In this document: piece by piece, positions 41,485 to 53,249 of the stretch
How positions within the stretch are numbered: position 1 is the stretch's first letter
Layout: every line of letters begins with the position of its first letter
Assembly (NCBI GenBank): GCA_018340805.1
Contig: JACMZG010001911.1
Location: 38,443,309 to 38,507,308, forward strand
Reading direction: 5' to 3'
From: Microvelia longipes
Lineage: Eukaryota; Arthropoda; Insecta; Hemiptera; Veliidae
Length of the DNA: 64,000 bases
Notes under the pieces: generated by a model
What the model saw: only the letters and a program-made list of their open reading frames with translations
Told to the model about the DNA's origin: nothing
The model's database searches: none
Program-made: the position numbers and the translations under genes

Positions 41485-41979
41485 GTTTTCAAACCTTTAG
41501 CGCCTAATGCGATACCGCCTTATGTGTTGCCACCTACTTTAAGAACTGCTGGGTAAAGCTAACTAAGAAGTATTTTTATGTAACTTTACTACTGGGTCGG
41601 AAATAAAATGTCTATCTAATATACGAAAATAGAATTTTTATTTTTAATTTTAGTTCATAAAATGCGAACAGTAAGAATAAAAATAGTACGAAATTATTTA
41701 AATTTAAAAATATATGTGTATTCCAACATGATTTATACATGGAAATATGCTGGATATTTTATGTTATTTTATTAGTTGATCTTGAATTTTTGTTTTTAGT
41801 TTATTAAGTTATAAGTTGAATAGTTGAATAAAATTCTACTTTTTATAAACAATTAGCGAGTTCCAAATTATTTTCTAGCCTACTACTAGTTCCTGATTTC
41901 ACTGATCAAAAAAAGCTTTTTGTTAAATTTCACACCTAAGAGCATGCCTGCTAAGTAAAAGCTTGTCAAATCAATCTTC

Positions 41980-42260
41980 TTATTTTCCTCATTTATACGG
42001 AAGGTATATATAGGAATAGTATTGTGTTCACAAAAAAATCCGAAACCGGGATGTCACTGAGATCATTTATTTCAGGTATTTTTAAGACCTCCTGAATAGT
42101 TTAACAAAGTTGTCTGTCTGTAGATTTGTGTGTCTGTTATCATCGTATATTCCAGTGCATTTACGTTTGAGAGTTGAAACTTTATAGTAATTCAGTCTAT
42201 AGGGAGGATGAGCGTAGCGAATCTGATGAAGAATAGTTTTGTGGTACCCCTTATCTTCAA
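41980..42260 (+). repeat. Deleted copy of the composite element upstream of EcKL
   Basis: The hairpin and GAAACCGGGATGTCACTGAG part (about 41985-42065) and the tail block GAGCGTAGCGAATCTGATGA (42209-42228) are present. The 5S-like middle is deleted. Confidence 0.6.
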
Positions 42261-42387
42261 GAGAAGCTGGCAAAAATATATCACCTTCTTCACAATCTTT
42301 AATCAGCATCTTGAATGCCTTCCCTAACGGTGAAGTTTTTTTTTATTATTTATTTCTTTGTTTATTGCACAGGTAAATACTCCCACA

Positions 42388-45300
42388 ATGGAAGACGACT
42401 ACGTTGATTTAAATTGGCTTGAAAATGAAATCAAGACTAACAAAAATATCTTTAATATTTCAAAGTTTGAGTCTGTAGAAATAACACCAGCTGTAAATCC
42501 AGGAGAGAATTACGCCAGCCGACTTCTCAATCTTAAAATTAAAGCCCGAAGAAAAGACGGAAGTAAAAAAACCATATCCATAATCCTGAAAAGAAATTTA
42601 GATCTTAAACTGTTTGATAAAAGTTCAAATTCAGAAAGTTTAAAAAATGTATTAGGCGAAGCTTACTTTCGAGAATATTTTGTAAGTATTTTCATGAAAT
42701 CTGTCCCTAGCATATTCTTATATAAAATATTGATATTTTTCAGCTAATATGGTATGCTAGTATGGCACTGGATTTAGTGGTAATAAATTAGATGAATGTT
42801 AAATTTTACTCTGTCTTTTTAGCAAATTTTCAATGTACCTTAAAATATAGTAGCTTAAATATAGTAGCTAAAATATAGTACCTTAAAATATAGTCATCAA
42901 AATTTTCTTGGGCTGCAATTCAACTTTAACTTAGAGCACCCGGTTAGTATTTAAAAAGTATATAACCAAGTTAATACTAACTGGTACCACTAAATTATGC
43001 TAATTGTACCAAACAAATGCTAAATGTTTTTTTTTTCAATCTTTGATTAGTTTATTTCTTATTTTATTTTTAGTTCTACACTAGCATTTTTCCTATGTTA
43101 GAAAAGTACTTAGATAACAATGAAAAGCTGAGTCCTGTATGTTTAGCAAGTATAGAGAGTAAAGATTTGTATCTGGAGGATTTAAAGGTAAAACTTTAAA
43201 ATAATTATACCATACTATCTTATATTTAGTTGCAATTTTTGGATACTAAGCTTTTATAACTTATCTTATAATTGATTCTATATCTACTTCTTTTGTCAAA
43301 CGCCTAATTATTTCTATTTAATCAATACAGCACCTGAATAAGGACATAAAATGTTTTACCTATACATTAAGCAAGTTTAACTTTCATATAATTTTCATAT
43401 GATTGTACTGCGAAAATAGCGAACAAAGTTATTTTTTTTGCTTCCAGTTTCCTTTTTTATATTTTTCTAAGATTAAAACTCCCATAACAAGTGCCCCTTG
43501 AAAATGTATTTTCGAATCAAAATCTTTTACTTACAGGCACTTGGTTCAAAACATAAGTGGCAAAATCCATGTTTTGATGGCGAGATTCATGTTTCAAAGC
43601 CGTGTTTACGGATAACATGTTTAGTTACATTCTATTATCATTGAAATCGAGGCATTAATTAATTAAATTGTTCCAGGAATCAGGATACGAAGTAGGAAAC
43701 AGAATGACAGGTCTGGACGAAGATCACTGTCATATAGTGTTTCAATCTCTTGCAAAATTTCACGCTGCAACGTACCTTGCCATTTCTCAAGACCTAATTA
43801 ATGTAAAATCATTCAATAAATATGCCATGATTGACGGGACGACTGGCGACGGAAATAAGAAATCAAATGTTTATGAATTCATAGCTGATGTCATAAGTAA
43901 AGATTGGGACCCTAAATGGTGAGCAATACTTGTTTTATCATAATCTGTTTCACTGTTTCAAATTCTCCTTTGGTTACAATGTTTGTAAAATTAATCATAA
44001 AGTCTAATATTTTATCAATCAATTTATGTAAATTTTGACTAAAACCATCAACATAGAGTGTCGTAATCAGCAAAGTACTCTATAGCTGTTGAAGTAGCTT
44101 GATTAGTTTCTTTTCTTGTTATATTTTGAAACAACCCGACAAATAAATCAAGCATGTAATCATTTTAGGATTACACTTATTCATGAATTTACAAAATAAA
44201 TCTATAAAAATAGACGTATTATTGGTTGAAAAGTATGGTATATCCAATAAGGAGTAACTAAACACCCTAGTATACAAGGTGTTTCACTAGAGAGTCCCTC
44301 TATATTTATCTCATAAACTTATAGAGATATCGAGATGCGGTCTTCAGGGATCACGGTAAAAAAATCATGAAAACCTTGCGTTCAAGAAAATGCGCAAAAC
44401 ATTAACTAGGAAGTGGATCAAGGAAATATTCCACATTGATGCCAACAGCTATTGCTGCTGGCATCATCGCTGTTATCTTTTACCAAAACAGTAAACCATT
44501 TTTCAGTTTTAATTATTAAGCTTCAGATTTAACGGGCGATTTAAGCTTAATGTAATCAGAACATAAAGGTGTTAGTTTAAAAGATTTAGAAACATGACAA
44601 GTACCACCACCAGCCGACCCTGATCCTAGTTCAATTTAACATTTGTAAAATGTTTGGTTTTGTCTTTTTTTATTCGTTTAGAGTTCATATTATTATTTAT
44701 ATAATCTTATACTACAAAAGTGTGTATTTGACCTTATGAATCTAGTTTAAAAATAACCAAACACGCTTACTGTACTGATAGTATATAAAACCAAGTTAAT
44801 TATTTACTCTTTTAGATACTCTATTCTAAACTCTTTTTTGTAAATTTACAACTGTCATCTGCGATAAAAAGCATTGGAAATCCGAAATCTAATTAATTCA
44901 GGATGTCAAAATCATAAAGTACATAATAACAAACCACAAAGCTTACTTTAATCAAATCTTAAAATATATTTTAAAGGAAGTTCTAATTAGTAAATAAAGG
45001 AATTGGTGAAGGCGAAATGATGATAAATAATTGAATAAAGGTTACTTTAGTGGTTAACTAGAAATAACCGTCAAAACAGAGTGATAAAAACTAAAATATA
45101 AATTTTCGACAGTATTATTATATGTAATGAGTATTTACTCGATTAGATAGGTTTTTGAATTTTAGTCAATTTTTAAAATGTTGACAGAGTCACTAATGTG
45201 GATTGATGTCTTATTTCATAATCTATAGGGTTCGGGGAACTCATGACATCAATTTTTTGTACTAAGTTTTATTCACCCCTTTCCCTATTAAACTCCCACC

Positions 45301-46744
45301 CTGACTCCGGATCTCATTGTTTTTTTTTCATTTGGAAATTCGCCTGTGGATAATACTATTGATGACTGAATGTTTTTATACTAATGCTGTATTATGTAGA
45401 CTTGTTTTTCCTGATCCTATGCGTCAGTTATTCACGCTGCCAAAGCATAATATCTTTATTAGAACATTAATCTTGATTAGTTTCTTTTTATAGGAGACCC
45501 ATTGCTGATAAATTGATAAAGATCAAACTAAAAATCAAAGATTGCGTGCGAGAAACAGGAGCTGTGAATACAAATAGTATTAATGTAATTAACCATGGAG
45601 ATACTTGGGTTAACAACATGATGTTCAAGTATACTAAATATAAAAAACCTAAATCGGTGAAGTAAGTTCCAATATTTATTTATTAAAAGTCATTCTAATA
45701 AATTAATTATAATTATGATTTTTAATATTAAAAAATTGTAATTTTAATATTAATCACTAAGAAATGTTGTTAGAGAGCGACTAAATACAGAAAAAAATTC
45801 TCATAATACCGGTTAATATGTTTGGAGACTTTTTGGACAACGGCCCTGATAATTTTTATGAGAACAAAGCCTTTACCTTTTTTTAGCGGTCTTTGCTGGA
45901 GTATGTTAACATAAGCATAACATAAGTCTTGAATTAATGATTAAAAAAAAAGAATGCCCTTATTAAAAATTGCTAATGGCAATTTTTAGCTAATTTGCAA
46001 CCTTAGTCATTTCTTAAAGTTGATAAAGTTTCTTAGATTTTCAGAAAAATTCTATATTTTATAGTATTATATATTATAGAATATATTAATATATTATATA
46101 TTATATATTTTATTCTATATATTATAGTATTGATCAGAGCTCTATTGTGAAAGCCAAAAAATTAGGCCGAGAAGACTGAATAAGTTCAATTGAACATGGA
46201 AATGATAAATATACATGCTCTTATCCTTTGTCAAATTTAAGGAATGTGTCCTTTCTAAACTAAAGATGCACCGATTAGACTAGGGAATAAAAATGAATAA
46301 AAAAATTCTTTCTTTTCTTTTTGCAGGTTTGTTGACTTTCAAATGCCTCACTATAACTCATTAGTTTACGATATAAGTTACTTCCTCAATACAAGTGTTG
46401 ATTGTGAAACCAAACAGACTCATTTTGAGTCTTTTCTTGAAACCTACTGCAATTCTTTTAAACAAGTATTAGACAAAAACAATTCAGATTTACCTTGTCC
46501 GACTCCAGACCAGGTAAAAAGAGAATTAAAAAGAGTAACGCCATTTTCTCTGAATATTACATGTAGAGTGAGACCAGTCATAATGTGTCCACCGGAAAAC
46601 AGTATTCCTCTGTCGGAGCTCGTAAAAGACAACGGATTGACTAAAGAAAAACGGAAAATATACGGAAATCCAGCGTTAGCTAAAGTACTACAATTAGAGC
46701 TTCCAACTTTGCTTGATGAACTAGATCCGTTGTTATTTGAATAA
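42388..46744 (+). CDS. Ecdysteroid kinase-like (EcKL/CHK domain) protein
   Basis: Five coding exons: 42388-42681, 43074-43187, 43677-43918, 45494-45661 and 46327-46744. They join (phases 0, 0, 2, 2) to 411 residues, a normal EcKL length. An acceptor at 42371-42372 just before the ATG implies a non-coding 5' exon. Motifs: GENYAS at 39-44; a phosphate-binding Lys in ILKRN (K68); FHAAT in exon 3; the Brenner motif HGDTWVNNMMF (catalytic D253); and VDFQ (metal-binding D276). The family phosphorylates small hydroxylated substrates, including ecdysteroids and possibly xenobiotics, using ATP in the cytosol; this member's substrate is unknown. Polyadenylation signals follow the stop. A closely related dead copy lies at 33073-36202. 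Confidence 0.88.
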
Positions 46745-46762
46745 AATATTTTACAATAAAGG
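46740..46762 (+). terminator. Polyadenylation signals of the EcKL gene
   Basis: AATAAA overlaps the stop codon (from 46740) and recurs about 12 bases later (ACAATAAAGG). Confidence 0.5.
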
Positions 46763-46965
46763 TTTTTATGTCGTATTTTATCATTTTAAAGTTTGCAGGT
46801 TTTAATACTTAAAAATTATGGTTAACTTTAGGTTCCTAAAGAATATGATAAATAAACATTTATTTTTAGCAAATTATTAAAAAAAACAACGATTTTAACT
46901 AATGACTGTAATTGCCTACAGCTAAATATATTTTATATAGGATTTGGCTATACAACAAAAAAAGA

Positions 46966-47179
<214 letters not shown>

Positions 47180-48467
47180 TATACATTTTATTCATAGTCA
47201 AATAAAGAAGGACTATTAATTACTTAACAACGTCTTCTCAACATCATGAATCATGAAGTATATTTTAAGGAATAGGTTCGTACGTCTTAAGCATCTAATA
47301 GTTATAGCAGTTGATGGAAATACGTGCAATTTTAAACAAACATGTTGATAAGTTTGATTAAGTTCTACTATATTTTATAAATGCATATAATGATGCTTTA
47401 ATGATAAATGCCTTTATCAGGGAAGAAATAATTCCAATACAAAATTTGGAGTAATCTAGTCAAAAGTGGATGCGTATTGAGTCAAACGTAGACTCAATGA
47501 CCACCCACTTTTATTTTTTCTTACCCAGCTATGCATCATTGCAATCATAAATTGCATGAAATAATTTAAGTACATCAAGTTACAAAGAGTTTGCTAGTTA
47601 TTTCATCGTGCTTAGAGACCACGAAGAAATTTTAGAAATGACTTAAAAGCACATACCAACATGCTAATTAATACTCTTTGTATTACGTGAATACTCTAAC
47701 TAACTCTTTAACGTTTTGTACAACGTGAATTTTCTTAAATAATTTCAGTATTATTTAGTTCTAGAGTCTTCTATTGTTTTGTTTTAACTTAAAAGGATTA
47801 TTAACGTCGTTATTGGGTTCAAAAAATACAACTAATTAGAATAACACAAATTATTTATTAATAAAATAAAGGTACAATAGGACAAAAATAATAAATAATG
47901 TGTTACAATTCAGACACTCAGACTTGTTATTTCACTATATCAGTTCAAATTTTCGAAACAAAATCAAATTTGCTCTACTTTGAGTATATGTTAATTAATC
48001 TAGAGTAAATAGTAAGAAAGGAAAATTAAAAATCTAAACGAAGGACTACTTAAAACTAATTAAACTAGAAGTTAAATTTCTACTAATATAGAAGAAATAA
48101 AGCCTGTACTTCGATATTGGGATTGACTAAATTTTTAAAATTTAACATTAAATAATGTAACAACTCAACTCAATAGAAAACATACAGGGGTAGGACATCA
48201 AAAATCCTTATTGATTAATTATTTAGTTTCATTATTTAAACAAAGATTAATAAAACGTCTATTAGTGTTGTATGACAGCGCACCTATGGTTCTTTTTAGA
48301 ACTATAGGAATGAAACCTTAAACTTAACAGATTTATAAACTTGATCTTAAATCCGTGAACGTGACATAAATATTAAAACCTAATTTTTTGACAAAGAATC
48401 GTAATCATAAAAAAAGGAATTCTTAAAAAAAAAGAGGTAGGAAGATATTCGAAAGAGGATTAACAAT
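47180..48467. other. Intergenic, no gene seen
   Basis: Presumed 3' flank of the Hsp20 gene on the minus strand. No recognisable element. Confidence 0.45.
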
Positions 48468-49592
48468 TTAACTAGTTTCCATAGTGTTTGTAGTGTTTGT
48501 ATCTTTCTTGTTTTCTTTTATTTTGAGGGGCTCGTTGGTATGAGTGATGGGTACTTCTCTGGCTTCCCCTGCAGCTTGCTTCATCTGTAAAAACAATATG
48601 ACATTATTAATTTAAATGTTTGTGTAAGCCCCCTGGGTGTCCCTATATAGCATTGGCCTATATGATACATACACCACAGTGTAAATGCTTGTGCATTACA
48701 CACTTCTAATACTTGACGCACATTAGAGGAAATAAAATGAAACAGTTTTACAATTCGTATATTCAATTGTGATATTTAAGAGATCGATAATCAATAAAAG
48801 ATAATGGGTGTGTAGGTATGGTGTAGCTTAATGAATCTTCGGAAATGTTTTGGCTCAGAATTAATTATATTAATACAAATGCATAGCTGAATTATTAAAT
48901 TCAAATAGGGTCTTAGTATTTACTAAGACAATATGAAATATCAATATCAATATCAAATACATTATTAATTTGTGTTTGATTTTGGTAATTTACATTGACC
49001 AAAACAGAAATGTTCACATAAATTGCAGAGGCAAAAACGCAGGTTTCCATACTATACTATCCTGGGGTCCCTTACTATTAGTAGGGTTTACAGGCAACAC
49101 ACTAATTAATTTAATATAACTGAGTATACTTACCATTTTGGGTGCATGAAGAGTAAGAACGCCGTCAGAAGATAGCTTGGATACAAGAGTTTTTTCATCA
49201 ACATCATCAGGAACCTTATATCTTCTAGTAAACTGCCTGGAAATATATCCGTGCTCATCCAGTCTTTCTTCTGATTTACCCTCTATACATACATAACCAT
49301 TGTCAACGGTTACTTTAAGTTCTTCTGGTTTAAATTGCTGCACGTCTAAATTAACTTTAAACTCTTTTTTGTCGTTTACAAGTGAAGATACACCTGAATC
49401 TTGTGCTGTCATGTGACGCCACGGACGAAGGTAACCTGATCTAATTGGCATATGAAGTAGAGAATAATGAGCTGGGCTGAAGAAAGATTCCGGAGACAAT
49501 GGCATAGCGAAGTGTTGATCAACGATATCACTCATAGTTGGACGTCTGTAGTCCTCTAGCAATTCATTCAGTAAAAATGGAACCAGAGACAT
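48468..49592 (-). CDS. Small heat shock protein (Hsp20, l(2)efl-like), paralogue 1
   Basis: Coding exons 49592-49134 (153 codons) and 48584-48468 give 191 residues. The start is MSLVPFLL: a splice acceptor (TTTTCAG) ends directly before this ATG, so the extra upstream open residues are intron. The alpha-crystallin domain covers about residues 70-152, with VNLDVQQFKPEEL, GKSEER and the ISRQFTRRYKVP strand. The C-terminal exon carries the VPITH form of the I-X-I/V motif used for oligomer assembly. It is an ATP-independent cytosolic holdase that keeps denatured proteins soluble. Its paralogue lies 8 kb further on the plus coordinate side (57502-59050). A promoter with heat shock elements is at 51388-51538. 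The long 3' exon frame past 49134 is intron, not protein. Confidence 0.9.
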
Positions 49593-50915
49593 CTGAAAAT
49601 GACAAGAAACACATTTTAACTTAGAAATCAATACGATAAGAAAATAGAAAACTTCCTACATGGGAACTTCACTTCGTAAGATTCGGATTATCTCCGATTA
49701 GAGCACAGTTACGCGAGACTTCAAATTCATTCACACAAAATGATTCAGCGGTTGCTGATTTAAGTACGGCCACGCTGGTTGTAAAACAAGCGTGGTATCA
49801 ACTGTATGTAGGGGTAGTACCAAAGTTCAATGCAACTAAAATGCAACTTCTTTTAACTCTCATAAAAAGAAGAGAGTACAATTTACTCAGGTGATATCTC
49901 GGTATGGTTTTAAATTATTAGAACTAACACAATACATAAGGCAAAAGTCGAAAAAAATGGTAGCTATATTATTAATTGTTGCTCAATGCATTATTTATTT
50001 CGTTCATTCGATTTTGGCATAGTTAAAATTGAGGCAAGTGTCAAATTGACAATGCAATTAAAAAATATCTTAAGACATTTTTGGCAAAATGACAAACCCC
50101 CGCTATTGAGTAAGATATGATTTATTAATAATTAAAATATGTATAAAAGGGTTAAAGTAAACACACAAGCATTATACAAAAATAATTATTTGCAATAAAC
50201 ATACATCCTCTTTATTCAAAAGAATTTCAATTTAAAAAAAAAAAAAAAATTTATAAAACATATAATCCTGACTTTATTTAGCAATATTCTGCTAGCAGAA
50301 AATTAAAAAAAATGCTGCTTACAGTAAATAATTTTAGTACATCTACATCAATTTGGTAAAAGGTAAATATTTTGACTATAACTATGAGCACTTGTGAAGT
50401 TGTCAGCAAGTAATCGTATATCAAATTAGAGTCACCCTCTGGTTTGTCAGCAGTGCAGACAAAATTTAAGTATAATATTGTAAATACCGGCTTGATTATA
50501 TTAACATATAAATAAACAGCTGTGTTCGCAACATTTGAATTAGCTAATAAAAATGTAAACATTGGAAAATGTTAAATTATTTTGTAATTCATTACAAGTA
50601 CAATATAGAATCGGCTGATGTTATTAACTAGTAGGACACATGGATCGATGATGAATCTAATTTAAAGCTATGTTGTACGTTATTTTTGAGAAGCCGGTCT
50701 GCCGGATCGATCTGTGGAGCCGACTTGACGCATCCGGTTCCACGGATAATACGTACATATAAACGCACCTAATGGCTCAAGGTAAAGAAAATTGATATTT
50801 AGAACTAAGAAAAAGAGAATCTGATGCTGTGGACTTCACGAGTGCTAATAAGTAACCAAGTGATTAATTGATTGATTACTGAAGATGAGGTTATATAAAA
50901 TTTGATAATATTTAC

Positions 50916-51026
50916 ATGTCTTTGAGCGTGGTTGGCACTTGTATGTAGTGAATGATGAGGCAATTTATTCACAATAGATGCATTCCTTAGTCCTACCAGC
51001 CTAGTTAATATCTGCTTACTGGCCAT
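50916..51026 (-). CDS. Candidate 37-codon exon encoding a mitochondrial-targeting-like N-terminus
   Basis: The frame starts MASKQILTRLVGLRNASIV and continues KLPHHSLHTSANHAQRH to a plausible donor (GTAAAT). It has no acidic residues and is rich in Arg, Ser, Leu and His, as in presequences. It lies inside the 5'UTR intron of Hsp20 paralogue 1 on the same strand. No following exon was identified, so it may be a nested gene, a retrocopy scrap or chance. Confidence 0.2.
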
Positions 51027-51187
51027 GATAAGCAGGAAATGAGGTGAGTATGACAACAAGCTATGGAGGTGAATTACTACAATGAACTAAGAAAGGATGA
51101 GATATAATGACCAATGAACGATAAATGAAAATATGAAAAAATGAAATGAGTGGTAAATTAATTATACAAAGTTATTAAAGCACTTAC

Positions 51188-51538
51188 TTTGCTTTACTTG
51201 TAGAATTAAAAGATACAGTTATATAAAATCTTTTAAACAATATTAAATTAATGCAACAATATTTAACGAGCAGATGTATTAAACCGATTTAACTGACGCA
51301 CTTTAATAATTCAGAATATTCAATATAACCAGTGAAACAAGGTTTAAAATCACACTCAATTGAGTAAACGTTGTTTGGTTCAAAGGTAAACTAAAACAGA
51401 AGGTAGAAACGCCGGGTCTTTATAGTAGAGGGGAACGTTAAGGCAGAATCTAGAATTTTCTAGAGGTTGATTTCGATTTATACAGTGAATGAAGGGAAAG
51501 CGAAGTCTTCATGAGCATAGAATTTTCTAGATGCTTCC
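51188..51538 (-). promoter_or_regulatory. Hsp20 paralogue 1 promoter with heat shock elements and 5'UTR exon
   Basis: Minus-strand TATAAA at 51424-51419. Upstream lie heat shock elements: three 5-bp units (AGAAT TTTCT AGAGG) at 51452-51466 and four units ending CTTCC at 51519-51538. The inferred transcript start is about 51390. A good donor (GTAAGT) at 51187 would end a 5'UTR exon of about 200 bases, spliced to 49592. Confidence 0.65.
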
Positions 51539-51929
51539 ATACCTGTTGATATATTTCTAACGTATTTCTATATGTTTCCTATTAATTTAACAAGTATAAC
51601 TTAATGTATAAATTAGTTTAAATACAAAAATATAAAATATTATACATCTGGTTGTTATTTATTATCATACACTCAATATTATACTTATTGGACCTAGGCA
51701 TAATAAATGAAACTTAAATTTAGCCTTAATAGCTGTGCTTCAGTAGTGTCTTAAAATACCTTAAATGATTAAACATGTGCATTATACGTAAATGCATGTC
51801 TGATTTAAGCCCCGTTATATTGTTTTTTAAATTTTTAGAGGTATTATACCATTTTGTTAACTAAATTCTTAGTAGCACCTCTCCAGTGTAATGATAATAT
51901 ATTTTCTATTAATATTATTAGTATTCATA

Positions 51930-52200
51930 TGTAATAGTATATTATGCTACTAGGCAGCAAAATGGAATTTTGCAGACGAGTTTTATAAATTTGCCCCCGA
52001 GCCGAAGGCGAGGGTGGGCTATGGAAATTACCTGCAGAGGCGTAAGCCGAGGCAGGTAATTAACCCATTTGACAGACGAGGCAAAGCCGAGGCTGGCAAA
52101 TGGCGAATTACCTGCAGAGGCGTAAGCCGAGGCAGGTAATTAATTGCACGAGTCTGCAATGTTTCCTTTGCTGCATAGTAGCATATACTATTTTATCTAC
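51930..52200. repeat. GC-rich element with internal direct repeats
   Basis: The block AATTACCTGCAGAGGCGTAA and its continuation, about 40 bases in all, occurs at 52024-52063 and again at 52105-52144. CGAGGCAAAGCCGAGG-type units lie between them. It resembles the repeats at 19215-19770 and 59097-59430 in composition but has different ends. Confidence 0.55.
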
Positions 52201-52226
52201 TAACGGCAGAAAAAATACACAAAAGA

Positions 52227-52379
52227 TTATTTTAAATACCTGCTGCGAGATTTTACAGGCAGTAAAGACTGCTTTGAAGTAGATGCAACGCTAACAATAT
52301 CAGGTGGAGTGTGGTCCAATAACTCGTCAATGTCAACAATGTTTGTATCTTTATTCACTTCACTGTTGTTCTCACTCAT
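52227..52379 (-). pseudogene. N-terminal scrap of a tyrosine-recombinase-like transposon gene (tentative)
   Basis: A minus-strand 50-codon frame begins MSENNSEVNKDTNIVDIDEL and contains HTPPDIVSVA and LLPVKSRSRYLK before a stop. The LLP-KSR-RY pattern resembles the start of the SAM-like domain of tyrosine recombinases found in Crypton-like insect genes. It stops where the GC-rich repeat begins, so it may have been interrupted by that insertion. Recognition is from memory and uncertain. Confidence 0.35.
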
Positions 52380-53249
52380 TATGTTTTATAAACTTAACTT
52401 TAGTTTACAGATTGTTTTGGATAACGTTCTATTTTTGTAACTTTACATACTTAAACTAAATATAACAACATGAAATACAAAATCTGACGACTTAAACATT
52501 AAAAATCTGTCGATTCATAAACAGCTGGTAAATAATTTAATTTAATGCCAAAATTATCAGTGTTGCCAATTTGTTTCCAAAACATTATATATTATTAGAT
52601 AAACAAATGTTAAATGTTAAACATTTAATAATAATATCGTAATTAAAAGTAACAATAAAGAAAGTTACATACTAGAAACAAGCTAGAATAAATCATAGTT
52701 TACAAAATAAAACAATACCGAAATTCACGCAATAATTTGTAAAATAATAACCTCTGCTCATTTATTTTCCCGCCTAGGGAGTTTTGACTTGTTTCCCGTG
52801 TTATTTAAATGAGCCATAACTCCCTAGTACTTTTTTCATTACCAAAACATTTTGCGTACTGTTTTGAAACATTTTGCGTACTGTTTTAAAATATTTCCCG
52901 TATTGTTTGACAGTGTAGGTAAAATGACATTTTGCAGCTTAAAAACAGTCCAGTAATGGCTAATTTTGCTGCCGTGAGTAGATAAAAAATATTTTACATA
53001 TATTATTGTTTCCCATGAGCAGACTCAAGAGGGACTAAGGCCCCTCCCCCAAAAAAAATAATTAAATAAACCTACCTTTTTCTCTTCCAAAAATGTCCTT
53101 ACCTCTTAACAATCCTTAATTGTTAGTAAACAATTCAAAATTTAGCAGAAATTAAATTAAATTCGCTTTTATTGTTTCTTGCTCTGTGCAATGAGAGGAA
53201 ACATTGAGCTCAAAAATAAATTTTAAAAAATTTGCTAGAATTCATTTTT
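52380..53249. other. No gene seen
   Basis: AT-rich. CATTTTGCGTACTGTTTT-like units repeat imperfectly near 52848-52910. Otherwise unremarkable. Confidence 0.4.
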
